A program made the translations under genes and the position numbers. The notes beneath the pieces were generated by a model. It was not told where the DNA came from. It saw only the letters and a list, made by a program, of their open reading frames with translations, and searched no databases. A stretch of 9,611 nucleotides of DNA from GCA-2683135 sp964507445 (GTDB lineage: Bacteria; Planctomycetota; GCA-002687715). Positions within the stretch are counted from its first letter, which is position 1. Each line of letters begins with the position of its first letter. Positions 1-7,429 of the stretch are shown here, piece by piece. The stretch lies in contig CAZDQF010000034.1 in NCBI GenBank assembly GCA_964507445.1, positions 1 through 9,611 of the forward strand, written 5' to 3'.

Positions 1-2
1 AC

Positions 3-77
3 CTGACGGGGCTCGGCATCTCGAGCACGGAGGACGTGGACGGCGTGTTCTTCGCTCCGGCGGGTAGCGGCCTGTAG
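3..77 (+). CDS. 3' end of an unidentified protein-coding gene
   Basis: The frame starting at base 3 is open from the left edge and encodes 24 residues (LTGLGISSTEDVDGVFFAPA, then GSGL) before a TAG stop at 75-77. The other two plus-strand frames stop within the first 70 bases. The tail has ordinary protein composition, and the stop is followed by strong hairpins as expected after a gene end. Too little is present to name a family or function. The gene converges on the secreted-protein gene that ends at 207. Confidence 0.5.
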   Translation: MTGLGISSTEDVDGVFFAPAGSGL

Positions 78-105
78 TCGGTCGGGGCCTGCGCCCCTCG
101 CGGGC

Positions 106-136
106 GCGGGCCTCCGCTGATCAGCGCCGAGGCCGC
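106..136. terminator. Compound hairpin after the left-edge gene (possible terminator)
   Basis: GGCCTC at 109-114 pairs with GAGGCC at 129-134. Inside lies the perfect 12-base palindrome CGCTGATCAGCG (115-126), with two unpaired C residues at 127-128. GC at 106-107 can add two more pairs with GC at 135-136 across a single bulged G. It begins 29 bases after the TAG at 77 and lies between two convergent genes. There is no T-tract directly after it, so it is not a textbook intrinsic terminator. It could work with the next hairpin or act as an mRNA 3'-end stabiliser. Confidence 0.45.
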
Positions 137-137
137 A

Positions 138-172
138 GGGGAGCGTCACGGTTCAGACCCGTGACGCTTCTC
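138..172. terminator. Second hairpin in the convergent spacer (probable terminator)
   Basis: AGCGTCACGG at 142-151 is perfectly complementary to CCGTGACGCT at 159-168, with a 7-base loop. The stem extends outward to 138/172 through G-C and G-T pairs, giving about 14 pairs. On the plus strand a pyrimidine-rich run with several T residues follows (roughly 168-190), which fits termination of plus-strand transcription. For the minus-strand gene ending at 207 the hairpin lies 35 bases past the stop but is followed by GC-rich sequence. It is best read as a bidirectional element, stronger for the plus strand. Confidence 0.55.
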
Positions 173-206
173 CCTCGGTTTCTCTCCTCTTCGGCCTGCG
201 ACCGTC

Positions 207-704
207 TCAGCAGCCGAGGGAGAGGAGGACGCCGTTGGTCAGGTGGTCGCCAAAGACGGGGCCGGTGCCCGTCCACACCTCGGCCTGCACCGTGATCTTG
301 AGCCCGATCAGGGACGGATCCGGCGGCACCGGTGCCAGGATGGTGAACGTGCCGGAAGAGTCCGTCAGGCCCTCTGACACCAGGATCACGTTCGAGGGGG
401 TGCCCAGGTCGATGAAGATGAAGCAGCCCGGTGAGCCGGGCACTGCGATGGGCGAGAAGCTGCCCACGCTCATGTAGACGAAGGTGAAGGACATGGGGAA
501 GGCGCTCGTCACCTGGGAGAACACCGCGCCGCCCAGCACCGGAGGCGAAGCCAGCAGGGCGGGGGGCGGGTTGCCGCATCCTGCTCCCACCGTGGCGGAG
601 GTGGCGGGGGCGCCGACGCAGTTGCCTTCAGGGCCCTGGCCGGGAGACAGCGGGATGAGAACACAGAACACGACGCCGAGCACGCAAAGCGAATCGCGAG
701 ACAT
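207..704 (-). CDS. Small secreted protein of unknown function
   Basis: The product is 165 residues. The N-terminus is a signal peptide: Arg3, a hydrophobic stretch at about 6-20, and probable cleavage near residues 23-26. The mature part is rich in Gly, Pro, Ser, Val and Thr with alternating hydrophobic residues, suggesting a beta-sandwich. Four cysteines remain after the signal (C29, C43, C94 and the final residue C165), so two disulfides are possible. The layout (early GAGC motif, a 'PVLGG' segment, a later PG-C turn, 'TDSSGTF', 'PPDPSLIGLKITVQ', then 'LTNGV' near the end) resembles a recurrent family of planctomycete secreted proteins that I recognise by pattern but cannot name. The ATG at 704 was chosen over an in-frame start at 773 because a strong Shine-Dalgarno sequence lies six bases upstream of it and the hydrophobic signal starts there. 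It lies 139 bases after the fumarase stop, so it may have its own promoter. No enzymatic motif is visible. Confidence 0.8.
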   Translation of the reverse strand: MSRDSLCVLGVVFCVLIPLSPGQGPEGNCVGAPATSATVGAGCGNPPPALLASPPVLGGAVFSQVTSAFPMSFTFVYMSVGSFSPIAVPGSPGCFIFIDLGTPSNVILVSEGLTDSSGTFTILAPVPPDPSLIGLKITVQAEVWTGTGPVFGDHLTNGVLLSLGC

Positions 705-708
705 GGTA

Positions 709-717
709 CTTCCCTCT
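709..717 (-). promoter_or_regulatory. Ribosome binding site that sets the secreted-protein start
   Basis: On the minus strand AGAGGGAAG (717 down to 709) contains the GAGGGA core at 716-711, six bases before the ATG at 704. This is the clearest Shine-Dalgarno sequence of the minus-strand block and decides the start against the upstream candidate at 773. Confidence 0.7.
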
Positions 718-843
718 TTGATGAAGATTGAACCGCTGGGCACGGGTGTACCCCGGGAGGCGGTGGGAAGCAACGAGGAAATTGCCCCGGCAGACCCCGG
801 CGGAGTTGCAGCTCCGGCGTGTCGGTGTCGCAGCGGTGGCGCT

Positions 844-2472
844 TTAGACGTCCAGTTGCCCGGCCCGCCGGGCGTTGATCTGGGCGTAGAAGTCGTTGCC
901 CTTGTCGTCCACGACGGTGAAGGCGGGGAAGTCCTCCACGTCGATGCTCCAGATGGCTTCCATGCCGAGGTCCTCGTACATCAGCACCTTGACGTTCTTG
1001 ATGCTGTGGTCCGCGAGGCGGGCGGCGGGACCACCGATGGAACCGAGGTAGAAGCCCCCGTGACGTTCGCAGGACGCCGTAACCTGTTGTGAACGATTGC
1101 CCTTCGCCAACATGACCATGCTGGCGCCCCGGGCCTGGAAGGCGTCCACGTACGGGTCCATCCTGCCGGCGGTCGTCGGTCCGAAGGAGCCGGACGGCAG
1201 CCCGTCCGGTGTCTTGGCGGGGCCGGCGTAGTAGACGGCTCGTTGCTTGAGCACGTCCGGAAGGGGCTCTCCCCGATCCAGGGCCTCCTTGAGCCGGGCG
1301 TGGGCGATGTCGCGAGCCACCACCAGCGGGCCGCTGACGGCCAGGCGCGTACCGACGGGGTGCTTTGTCAACTCGGCCCGGATCTCGTCCATTGGTTTGG
1401 AGAGGTCGATGGGGACCACGGTTCCCTCCATGAGCGCTTCGTCCACCTCGGGGAGGAACCGGGCGGGGTCGGTCTCGAGCTGTTCGAGGAAGATCCCCTC
1501 GGGGGTGATCTTGGCGCGCGCCTGGCGGTCGGCGGAGCACGACACACCCAACCCCACGGGGCAGGAGGCGCCGTGCCGGGGGAGGCGGATGACCCGTACG
1601 TCGTGGGCGAAGTACTTGCCTCCGAACTGGGCTCCGATGCCGGTCTCCCGGCAGAGCTGGAAGACCTCTGCCTCCATTCCGACGTCCCGGAACGCGCGAC
1701 CGTTGCTGTCGCCGCTGGTGGGGAGGTCGTCCAGTTGATGGCAGCTGGCCAGCTTGACCATCTTCAGGTTGAACTCGGCGGAGGTCCCGCCGATGACCAG
1801 GGCCAGATGGTAGGGAGGGCAGGCTGATGTCCCGATGGTCTGGATCTTGTCCGCGATGAAGCGTCGGAGGGAGTCCGGGTTGAGCAGCGCCTTGGACTGT
1901 TGGTAGAGGAACGTCTTGTTGGCCGAGCCGCCGCCCTTGGCGACGAACAGGAAGTGGTACTCGGCCCCTGGCTTGCTGTAGATCTCGATCTGGGCCGGGA
2001 GGTTGTTGCCCGTGTTCTGTTCGCGGTACATGTCCAGCGGGGCCATCTGGGAGAAGCGGAGGTTCCGCTCCTGGTAGGTGCGGAAGACGCCCTCCGAGAG
2101 GGCGGCGGCGTCGTCCGCCCCGGTCTGCACCCGTTCGCCCTTCCAGCCGCTGACGATGGCGGTCCCTGTGTCCTGACATCCGGGCAGGACACGGCCGGCG
2201 GCGATGTTCGCGTTCTTGAGCAGCTCCAGGGCCACGAACCGATCGTTGTCCGATGCCTCCGGGTCATCGAGGATCTCCCGCAGCGACTCCAGGTGGGAGG
2301 TCCGGAGCAGGTGGGTGATGTCATCGAAGGCGTGGAAGGCGAGCAGGGCCAGCCCCTCCGGCTCGACGCGGAGGATGTCTCCATCGAGCCTCACGTGCTC
2401 CGTGGTGAGGCGTCGATACGTGGTCGTGTCCGGCCCGTGCTGGACCATGGGCTCGTATTCGAAGGCGCTCAT
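844..2472 (-). CDS. fumA: Fumarate hydratase class I ([4Fe-4S], FumA type)
   Basis: This enzyme interconverts fumarate and L-malate in the cytoplasmic TCA cycle using an oxygen-sensitive [4Fe-4S] cluster. The 542-residue product aligns by eye along its length with E. coli FumA (548 residues). The three cluster ligands are present: C99 (in LPGCQDTGT), C218 (in TSACPPYH) and C312 (in GLGVSCSADR). Residues matching the active site known from the Leishmania class I enzyme are D101, T433 and R437 (in GPTTAGRMD) and K457 (in AKGNRSQQV). The N-terminal (fumerase) domain spans about 10-285 and the C-terminal domain about 320-535, fused as in FumA rather than split into two subunits. The ATG at 2472 fits family length; a TTG six codons upstream (2490) is possible. 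Neither start has a Shine-Dalgarno sequence. The gene begins 52 bases after the DUF1501 stop on the same strand, so read-through from that operon is possible. Nothing appears truncated. Confidence 0.96.
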   Translation of the reverse strand: MSAFEYEPMVQHGPDTTTYRRLTTEHVRLDGDILRVEPEGLALLAFHAFDDITHLLRTSHLESLREILDDPEASDNDRFVALELLKNANIAAGRVLPGCQDTGTAIVSGWKGERVQTGADDAAALSEGVFRTYQERNLRFSQMAPLDMYREQNTGNNLPAQIEIYSKPGAEYHFLFVAKGGGSANKTFLYQQSKALLNPDSLRRFIADKIQTIGTSACPPYHLALVIGGTSAEFNLKMVKLASCHQLDDLPTSGDSNGRAFRDVGMEAEVFQLCRETGIGAQFGGKYFAHDVRVIRLPRHGASCPVGLGVSCSADRQARAKITPEGIFLEQLETDPARFLPEVDEALMEGTVVPIDLSKPMDEIRAELTKHPVGTRLAVSGPLVVARDIAHARLKEALDRGEPLPDVLKQRAVYYAGPAKTPDGLPSGSFGPTTAGRMDPYVDAFQARGASMVMLAKGNRSQQVTASCERHGGFYLGSIGGPAARLADHSIKNVKVLMYEDLGMEAIWSIDVEDFPAFTVVDDKGNDFYAQINARRAGQLDV

Positions 2473-2524
2473 GAGGCCAGATGGTAGCAAGGGAGGCGTT
2501 GGCGTACGCGCCCGCGGTCTGGTG

Positions 2525-3955
2525 TCAGGCGAGGATGTCGCGGATGACCTTGCCGTGGATGTCCGTGAGACGCATGTCCCGCCCGGAATGGCGCACGGTG
2601 AGCTGGGTGTGGTCGAACCCCAGCAGGTGGAGCATGGTGGCGTGGAGGTCGTAGATCTCCACCCGCTTGTCCACCGCGTGGTATCCGTACTCGTCCGTAG
2701 ACCCGTAGGTCATCCCACTCTTGATGCCGCCGCCTGCCATCCACAGGGAGAACCCGAAGGGGTTGTGATCGCGGCCGTTGGACCCCTGGGCGAAGGGCGT
2801 GCGGCCGAACTCCCCGGACCAGATGACCAGGGTCTCGTCGAGCAGGCCGGTCCGCTTGAGATCCGTCAGCAGGGCCCCGATGGGCTGGTCCACGGCCCGC
2901 GCGTTGTTCTCGTGATCCCGTTTCAGGTTGCCGTGCTGGTCCCAGCGATCGGCCCCGCCCACGTGAGGGCAGGTCAACTCGATGAAGCGGACCCCACGTT
3001 CGATCATGCGTCGCGCCAGCAGGCACTGCTGGGCGTAGACCCGTGTCTGGGCGTACGGGGAGTCGATCCCGTACATGCTCTTGGTCGCCTCGGATTCACC
3101 CGATGTGTCGGTCAACTCGGGGACGGAAGCCTGCATGCGGAAGGCCAGCTCCTGGTTGGCGATGGCGGACTCCAGGTTGTCGTGCCGGCCCATCCGGGAG
3201 AGGAGGCCGCGGTCCAGATCGCTGAGCAGGTCCAGCTTCTTGCGCTGGATCTCCTCCGTCTGCTCGCGGCGGTTGACGTTGGCGACGGGGACCTTCTTCG
3301 GCTGGAACACGGAGCCCTGATAGGCGGCGGGGAGGAACCCTGAGGCGAAGCAGTCGAGGCCTCCCGGCGGTGTCAGGCCGCCGTTGATGACCACGTACCC
3401 GGGCAGGTCTGCGTTCTCCGAGCCGAGGCCGTAGGTGACCCACGCCCCCATGCTGGGCCGGCCGGAGAGGCCGAGGCCCGTGTGCAGGAAGTAGTTGGCG
3501 TTGGTGTGCTCCGAGAACTCGGAGACCATGGAGCGGATGACGCAGAGGTCATCCACGTGCTCGCGCACGCTGGGGAACAGATCGGAGACCGGGGTCCCGG
3601 ATTCTCCGCAGCGCTTGAACTTCCACAGGGACTTGAGGGTCTTGCCGATGTTGTTGAACTGGGTCGGCTCGATCTTCATCCCGAAGGGCTTGCCGTTTTC
3701 CCGGTCCAGCCGCGGCTTGGGGTCGAAGGTGTCCACCTGGGACGGGCCGCCGTCCATGTATAGGTAGATCACGTGCTTGACCTTGGGGGCGAAGTGCGGT
3801 GAACGGGGCAGCGTCGGATCGTCCTGGATCGACGGCGCCGCTGCTGCCTCGGTTCCCAGGAGCGACGTGAGCGCGACCGAGCCGAACCCCATGGCGCAGC
3901 GGGAGAGCATCTCCCGCCGGGTCGAGGGTGTGTGATTTCCGTGCTGGCAACTCAT
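2525..3955 (-). CDS. DUF1501 family protein, Tat-exported, alkaline-phosphatase-like fold
   Basis: The 476-residue product belongs to the DUF1501 (PF07394) family, whose members are common in planctomycetes and usually encoded beside DUF1553 proteins. A twin-arginine signal is visible: TRREML at 12-17, then a hydrophobic stretch at about 21-34 and an Ala-rich cleavage region near 37-41. Motifs resembling the metal-binding segments of the alkaline phosphatase/sulfatase superfamily follow in order: MDGGPSQVDTFD (67-78), WSGEFGRTP (379-387), GRDHNP (394-399) and DLHATMLHLLGFDH (436-449). The catalytic Cys/Ser of true sulfatases is not evident, and substrate and reaction are unknown. The ATG at 3955 was chosen because it overlaps the upstream gene's stop as ATGA and places the Tat motif near the N-terminus; an in-frame start 18 codons upstream (4009) would lie inside the upstream gene and push the signal inward. 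An AAGGAG sits at 3975-3970, 14 bases upstream, rather far, so translational coupling probably matters. Confidence 0.93.
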   Translation of the reverse strand: MSCQHGNHTPSTRREMLSRCAMGFGSVALTSLLGTEAAAAPSIQDDPTLPRSPHFAPKVKHVIYLYMDGGPSQVDTFDPKPRLDRENGKPFGMKIEPTQFNNIGKTLKSLWKFKRCGESGTPVSDLFPSVREHVDDLCVIRSMVSEFSEHTNANYFLHTGLGLSGRPSMGAWVTYGLGSENADLPGYVVINGGLTPPGGLDCFASGFLPAAYQGSVFQPKKVPVANVNRREQTEEIQRKKLDLLSDLDRGLLSRMGRHDNLESAIANQELAFRMQASVPELTDTSGESEATKSMYGIDSPYAQTRVYAQQCLLARRMIERGVRFIELTCPHVGGADRWDQHGNLKRDHENNARAVDQPIGALLTDLKRTGLLDETLVIWSGEFGRTPFAQGSNGRDHNPFGFSLWMAGGGIKSGMTYGSTDEYGYHAVDKRVEIYDLHATMLHLLGFDHTQLTVRHSGRDMRLTDIHGKVIRDILA

Positions 3956-6900
3956 CGGACGAAGAGGAACTCCTTGCTGTTGTACAGGACGTGCGCCAGG
4001 TCCGCCCACGTGTCGAGGTCGTTTTTCCAGTCACGGTCCTGTCGTGACCCGGCCTGCTCCTTCAGCCAGCCCTGAACCCGGTTCAGCTCGTCGGCATCAG
4101 GGTGTCGGCTCAGCGCGCGCAGGTACATGGAGCGGACCCGCTCCGCGGGATCGCTCTCCGTAGCGGTGGCCTTCTCCGCCCACCGCTTCGCCTCCTGAGC
4201 CACGAGGGGGTGGTTCATCATGGCGAGGGCCTGGGCGGGGACGTTGGAGACGCTTCGACGCCCGGTGGCGGTGTGGGTCATGGGCCCGTCGAAGGCGAGG
4301 AAGAAGGGGTCGAGGAAGTTCCGCCGCACGGCCACGTAGATGCTGCGACGTCCGTTCCCGTCGAGCGGGCCGCTGCGGCCGGGCCGGCCGCGGCCGGTCA
4401 TGAAGCTGGTCAGGTGCTGATCCACGGAGCGTCCGTACATGGTGGTGTCGAGCCTGCCGGAGACGCTGAGGATGCCATCCCGGATGGCCTCTCCCTGGAG
4501 ACGGAGGACCCGCATCCGGTGGAGGAGCTCGTTGGAGGGGTCCTGCTTCTCCGCCGCGGGATCGGTGACGCGGCTGTCCATGCGCCATGTGGAAGAGAGG
4601 ACGATTCGCCGGATGAGCCGCTTCACGGACCAGCGGTCCTCGCGGAAGGTGGACGCGAGCCAATCCAGCAGCAGGGGATGAGTAGGTGGGCTCCCGAGGA
4701 CGCCGAAGTCATCGACGGTCGGGACGATCCCCACGCCGAACAGGTGGTGCCAGATGCGGTTTGCCATGACCCGAGCCGGCAACGGGTTGTCGGCGTTCAT
4801 CATGGCATCCGCCAGATCGAGGCGCCCGGAGCCTTCGGAGCTCGGCCTGGCGCCTCCCAGGGCCTCCAGGAAACGACGAGGGACGAACGGTCCCTTGTTC
4901 TGGTGCTTGCCGCGGATGAACACGTACTCGTCTTCCGGTGTGCCGTCGCACATGGCCAGGGCGCGCATGGCCCGGGGCACCGCCTGTCCTGTCTGACGCC
5001 ACTGTTCGGCCAGAGGAGTCAGGACGTCGGCCCCCTCCATGATCCCGAATCGAAGCCCCCAGTCGGCCAGGACCGGGTCGCTGGCGCCTGCGGCGTAGGC
5101 CGCCGGGTTCGCGAGGTCACGGGCGTCCCCTTCCGCGGGAGGTCCGTGGTCGGAGAACAGGACCTGATCCAGCGCCACCCAGCCGTCGCCGTCGTCCAGC
5201 ACCTCGATGTAGGCCGAGTGCCCGATGTAGTTCCGCACGTCGCTACCCTGGTGGTGCCAGCGCCACCGGCCGCCGGTGCGGACATCGAAGGCGATGCCGC
5301 CGAACAGCAGGGGGTTGTGCACGTTCATCATGTAGCCGTCGATGATGAGGCGCACCTTGGCGTTCTCACCGGCGATGCGGTACAGGACGTGGGGTTTGGT
5401 GATGGTGAAGGTGGGGGACCGTGCCGCACCCTGATGGCGGTGAGAGCGCAGCCGGCTGTCCAGGGTCGGGTGAGCGACCCGACCCCGTGGCCCGTCGCCG
5501 TACCAACCGCCGGCGCGGGTGAACGCCTGGCCCGTGAGCATCCACGACCTGAACCCGTCCTTGCGGGAGTCGGCGAACACCACGTCTTCGTCCCTGGGGA
5601 TCGGAGGATGGTGAGGAGGCGAGGCCGCCGCGTCCATCCAGGCCCGCAGCTCCCCCAGCTCGAGCTTGTACTCCGCGGCGAGCTCGGAGAGCGCCGCCTC
5701 CGAACCCTCCACCGGGATCAGGCGGACCCAGTCGAACCCGACCATGTAGTTCTTCACCGCCTTCTCGTTCGCGCCCGTGATCTCGAACAGGAGCCCGTGG
5801 TCACCGGCGCTCAGGTGGTGTTCGCCGCATTTCAGGGGGCCGGTGGATCGGACGTTCTTGTGATAGAGGTCCTTCTCCTTGATCACCTTCTCGTCGAGCT
5901 TGATGCGGACGGTGGCGTAGTCCGGCGCCGACGTGAGGCCGAGCTCGATCCGGTAGCGCCCCGCTTCAGGGACCGGCAAGGTCAGCTCGAGGGTGGCCCC
6001 CGGGGCCCCTCCGGTCCAGTGCATGTGCTGGTCGCCGGACAGACCCTTCCACGGCTGCGGTCGGTACTTGCCGGCGCTGAGCGCCCGCTGCTTCAGCTCC
6101 TCCGCCTCCCGCTTGCCCCGGTCCGGGGGGGCCAGGGCGAGGCCTCGTTTTCCGGCTTCGTAGTAGCGCGCCGCCTGCTCGGGGAAGCGGAGGTCCGCCA
6201 CGGCGGAACCGGCCTTGGCTCTCAGAGCGTCCAGAGACTTGCTGGCCTTCTCGATCTCGCCGTTTACGTCCAGGTGGGCGACCTGTCGGCGGGAGCTCTG
6301 CAGGTAACCCGAGAGCGCGTAATAGTCGGCGGTGGAGATGGCGTCGAACTTGTGATCGTGACAGCGGGCGCAGGAGACCGTCAGGCCGAGGAACGTCTTG
6401 GACAGCACATCGATCTGATTGTCGATCTTCTCGGCCTCGTCCATGCGCACATCCACCGGGGCGTGGGTGGCCTGGTGGAAGTGCCAGAAACCCGTTCCCA
6501 GGACGGACTCGTTGAAGCCTCGATCCGGGTTGCGCCGAGGCTCGGTCAGCAGGTCCCCGGCGACATGTTCGCGCACCAGCTGATCGTAGGGCACGTCCTC
6601 GTTGAACGCGCGGATGATGTAGTCGCGGTACTCCCAAGGGTAGGCGATGTTGTAGTCGAACTCGTGACCGTAGGACTCCGCGTACCGCATGAGATCGAGC
6701 CAGTGCCGTCCCCACCGCTCGCCGAACCGGGGCGAGGCGAGGTAGCGATCCACCACCTCCTCGTAGGCGTCGTCCGATTCATCGGCGACGAACGCGTTCA
6801 CCTCCTCCGCCGTCGGGGGGAGGCCGCGGAGGGCGAAGGAGAGTCGCCGCACGAGCACGGAGCGGTCCGCCTCCGGTCCCGGCTTGAGCCCGTCCAACTC

Positions 6901-7422
6901 GAGTCGGTTGCGGACGAACGCGTCGATGGGGCTGCGGGCCCAGAGCTTGTCCGCGATGGGTGGTGTCGACGGCTTTGACAGCGGGGCCCAGCACCAGTGG
7001 CTCTCCCGCCGCTCCGCGAGGTCGAACCCTTCGTCGTCGTTGGCCTTGGAGGGGAGGGGTTCGTCCGGCCAGGGCGCGCCGCGGCGCACCCACTCTTCCA
7101 GGATCGCCACCTCCGCGTCCGGGAGGCGCCCCTTTGGTGGCATGCGCAGGGTGACGTCGTCGTATCGGATGGCCCGCAACAACCTGGAGGAATCCGGGTC
7201 CCCCTTTTCGATGGCCGGCCCGTTGGAGCCGCCGCGGAGCACGGACGAGATGTGATCCAGCCGGAGGCCCGACCGTTGCCGCTCAGCACCGTGGCAGCCA
7301 TGGCAACGCTCGGCCAGCACGGGACGTACGGTCTTCTCGAACCACTCCACATCCGCCGCGCTGGACTGCGCTGCGGCTGTGGTCACCAGGACCCAGAATG
7401 CGAACAACGGGAGGCGCACCAT
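3952..7422 (-). CDS. PSCyt1/DUF1549/DUF1553 planctomycete cytochrome-like protein
   Basis: The product is a large exported protein of 1156 residues. A signal peptide covers about 1-23 (hydrophobic core, then AAAQSSA). A planctomycete cytochrome C domain (PSCyt1, PF07635) follows, with heme motif CHGCH at 40-44 and a likely axial Met in RMPPKG near M94. DUF1549 (PF07583) spans about 163-377 and contains the second CxxCH, CARCHDHKFD, at 351-360. Residues about 465-570 look like a carbohydrate-binding-type beta-sandwich, and about 612-757 like a second jelly-roll domain. DUF1553 (PF07587) spans about 867-1140, with the NRIWHHLFG and SNVPAQALAMMNHP segments. The family is typical of planctomycetes and paired with DUF1501; its function is unproven, though links to polysaccharide processing have been suggested. 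It is first in the minus-strand operon. I chose the ATG at 7422 because a perfect TATAAT ends seven bases upstream, fitting a leaderless mRNA. An ATG at 7431, three codons earlier, is possible; neither has a Shine-Dalgarno sequence. Confidence 0.93.
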   Translation of the reverse strand: MVRLPLFAFWVLVTTAAAQSSAADVEWFEKTVRPVLAERCHGCHGAERQRSGLRLDHISSVLRGGSNGPAIEKGDPDSSRLLRAIRYDDVTLRMPPKGRLPDAEVAILEEWVRRGAPWPDEPLPSKANDDEGFDLAERRESHWCWAPLSKPSTPPIADKLWARSPIDAFVRNRLELDGLKPGPEADRSVLVRRLSFALRGLPPTAEEVNAFVADESDDAYEEVVDRYLASPRFGERWGRHWLDLMRYAESYGHEFDYNIAYPWEYRDYIIRAFNEDVPYDQLVREHVAGDLLTEPRRNPDRGFNESVLGTGFWHFHQATHAPVDVRMDEAEKIDNQIDVLSKTFLGLTVSCARCHDHKFDAISTADYYALSGYLQSSRRQVAHLDVNGEIEKASKSLDALRAKAGSAVADLRFPEQAARYYEAGKRGLALAPPDRGKREAEELKQRALSAGKYRPQPWKGLSGDQHMHWTGGAPGATLELTLPVPEAGRYRIELGLTSAPDYATVRIKLDEKVIKEKDLYHKNVRSTGPLKCGEHHLSAGDHGLLFEITGANEKAVKNYMVGFDWVRLIPVEGSEAALSELAAEYKLELGELRAWMDAAASPPHHPPIPRDEDVVFADSRKDGFRSWMLTGQAFTRAGGWYGDGPRGRVAHPTLDSRLRSHRHQGAARSPTFTITKPHVLYRIAGENAKVRLIIDGYMMNVHNPLLFGGIAFDVRTGGRWRWHHQGSDVRNYIGHSAYIEVLDDGDGWVALDQVLFSDHGPPAEGDARDLANPAAYAAGASDPVLADWGLRFGIMEGADVLTPLAEQWRQTGQAVPRAMRALAMCDGTPEDEYVFIRGKHQNKGPFVPRRFLEALGGARPSSEGSGRLDLADAMMNADNPLPARVMANRIWHHLFGVGIVPTVDDFGVLGSPPTHPLLLDWLASTFREDRWSVKRLIRRIVLSSTWRMDSRVTDPAAEKQDPSNELLHRMRVLRLQGEAIRDGILSVSGRLDTTMYGRSVDQHLTSFMTGRGRPGRSGPLDGNGRRSIYVAVRRNFLDPFFLAFDGPMTHTATGRRSVSNVPAQALAMMNHPLVAQEAKRWAEKATATESDPAERVRSMYLRALSRHPDADELNRVQGWLKEQAGSRQDRDWKNDLDTWADLAHVLYNSKEFLFVR

Positions 7423-7429
7423 GGGCAGC

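Noticed and set aside
745..773. Possible promoter for the secreted-protein gene: TTGCTT (773-768), 17 bases, TACACC (750-745) on the minus strand
   Set aside because: Spacing is ideal but each box matches only three of six consensus bases, so it is not distinguishable from chance. The gene may still have a promoter in this 139-base gap.
705..773. Extending the secreted protein to an upstream in-frame start at 773
   Set aside because: The extra 23 residues would precede a normal signal peptide, and the strong Shine-Dalgarno sequence at 716-711 serves the ATG at 704.
801..816. Small hairpin CGGAG / CTCCG (801-805 with 812-816) just after the fumarase stop
   Set aside because: A 5-pair stem without a T-tract on the minus strand is too weak to call a terminator in GC-rich DNA.
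509..2179. A 556-codon minus-strand open frame overlapping the fumarase and the secreted-protein gene in another frame
   Set aside because: It crosses two real genes and the gap between them, its product is Arg/Pro/Gly-rich, and the fumarase frame matches a known enzyme along its whole length.
2204..3343. A 379-codon plus-strand open frame across the fumarase start and the DUF1501 gene
   Set aside because: Antisense to two supported genes, with biased composition and no recognisable motif.
4102..6978. A 958-codon open frame on the plus strand, antisense to the DUF1553 gene
   Set aside because: It is a shadow frame: its product is Val/Gly/His/Glu-rich low-complexity sequence with no recognisable domain, and it mirrors the third-position GC bias of the well-supported minus-strand gene. 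Long antisense frames are expected in DNA of this GC content.
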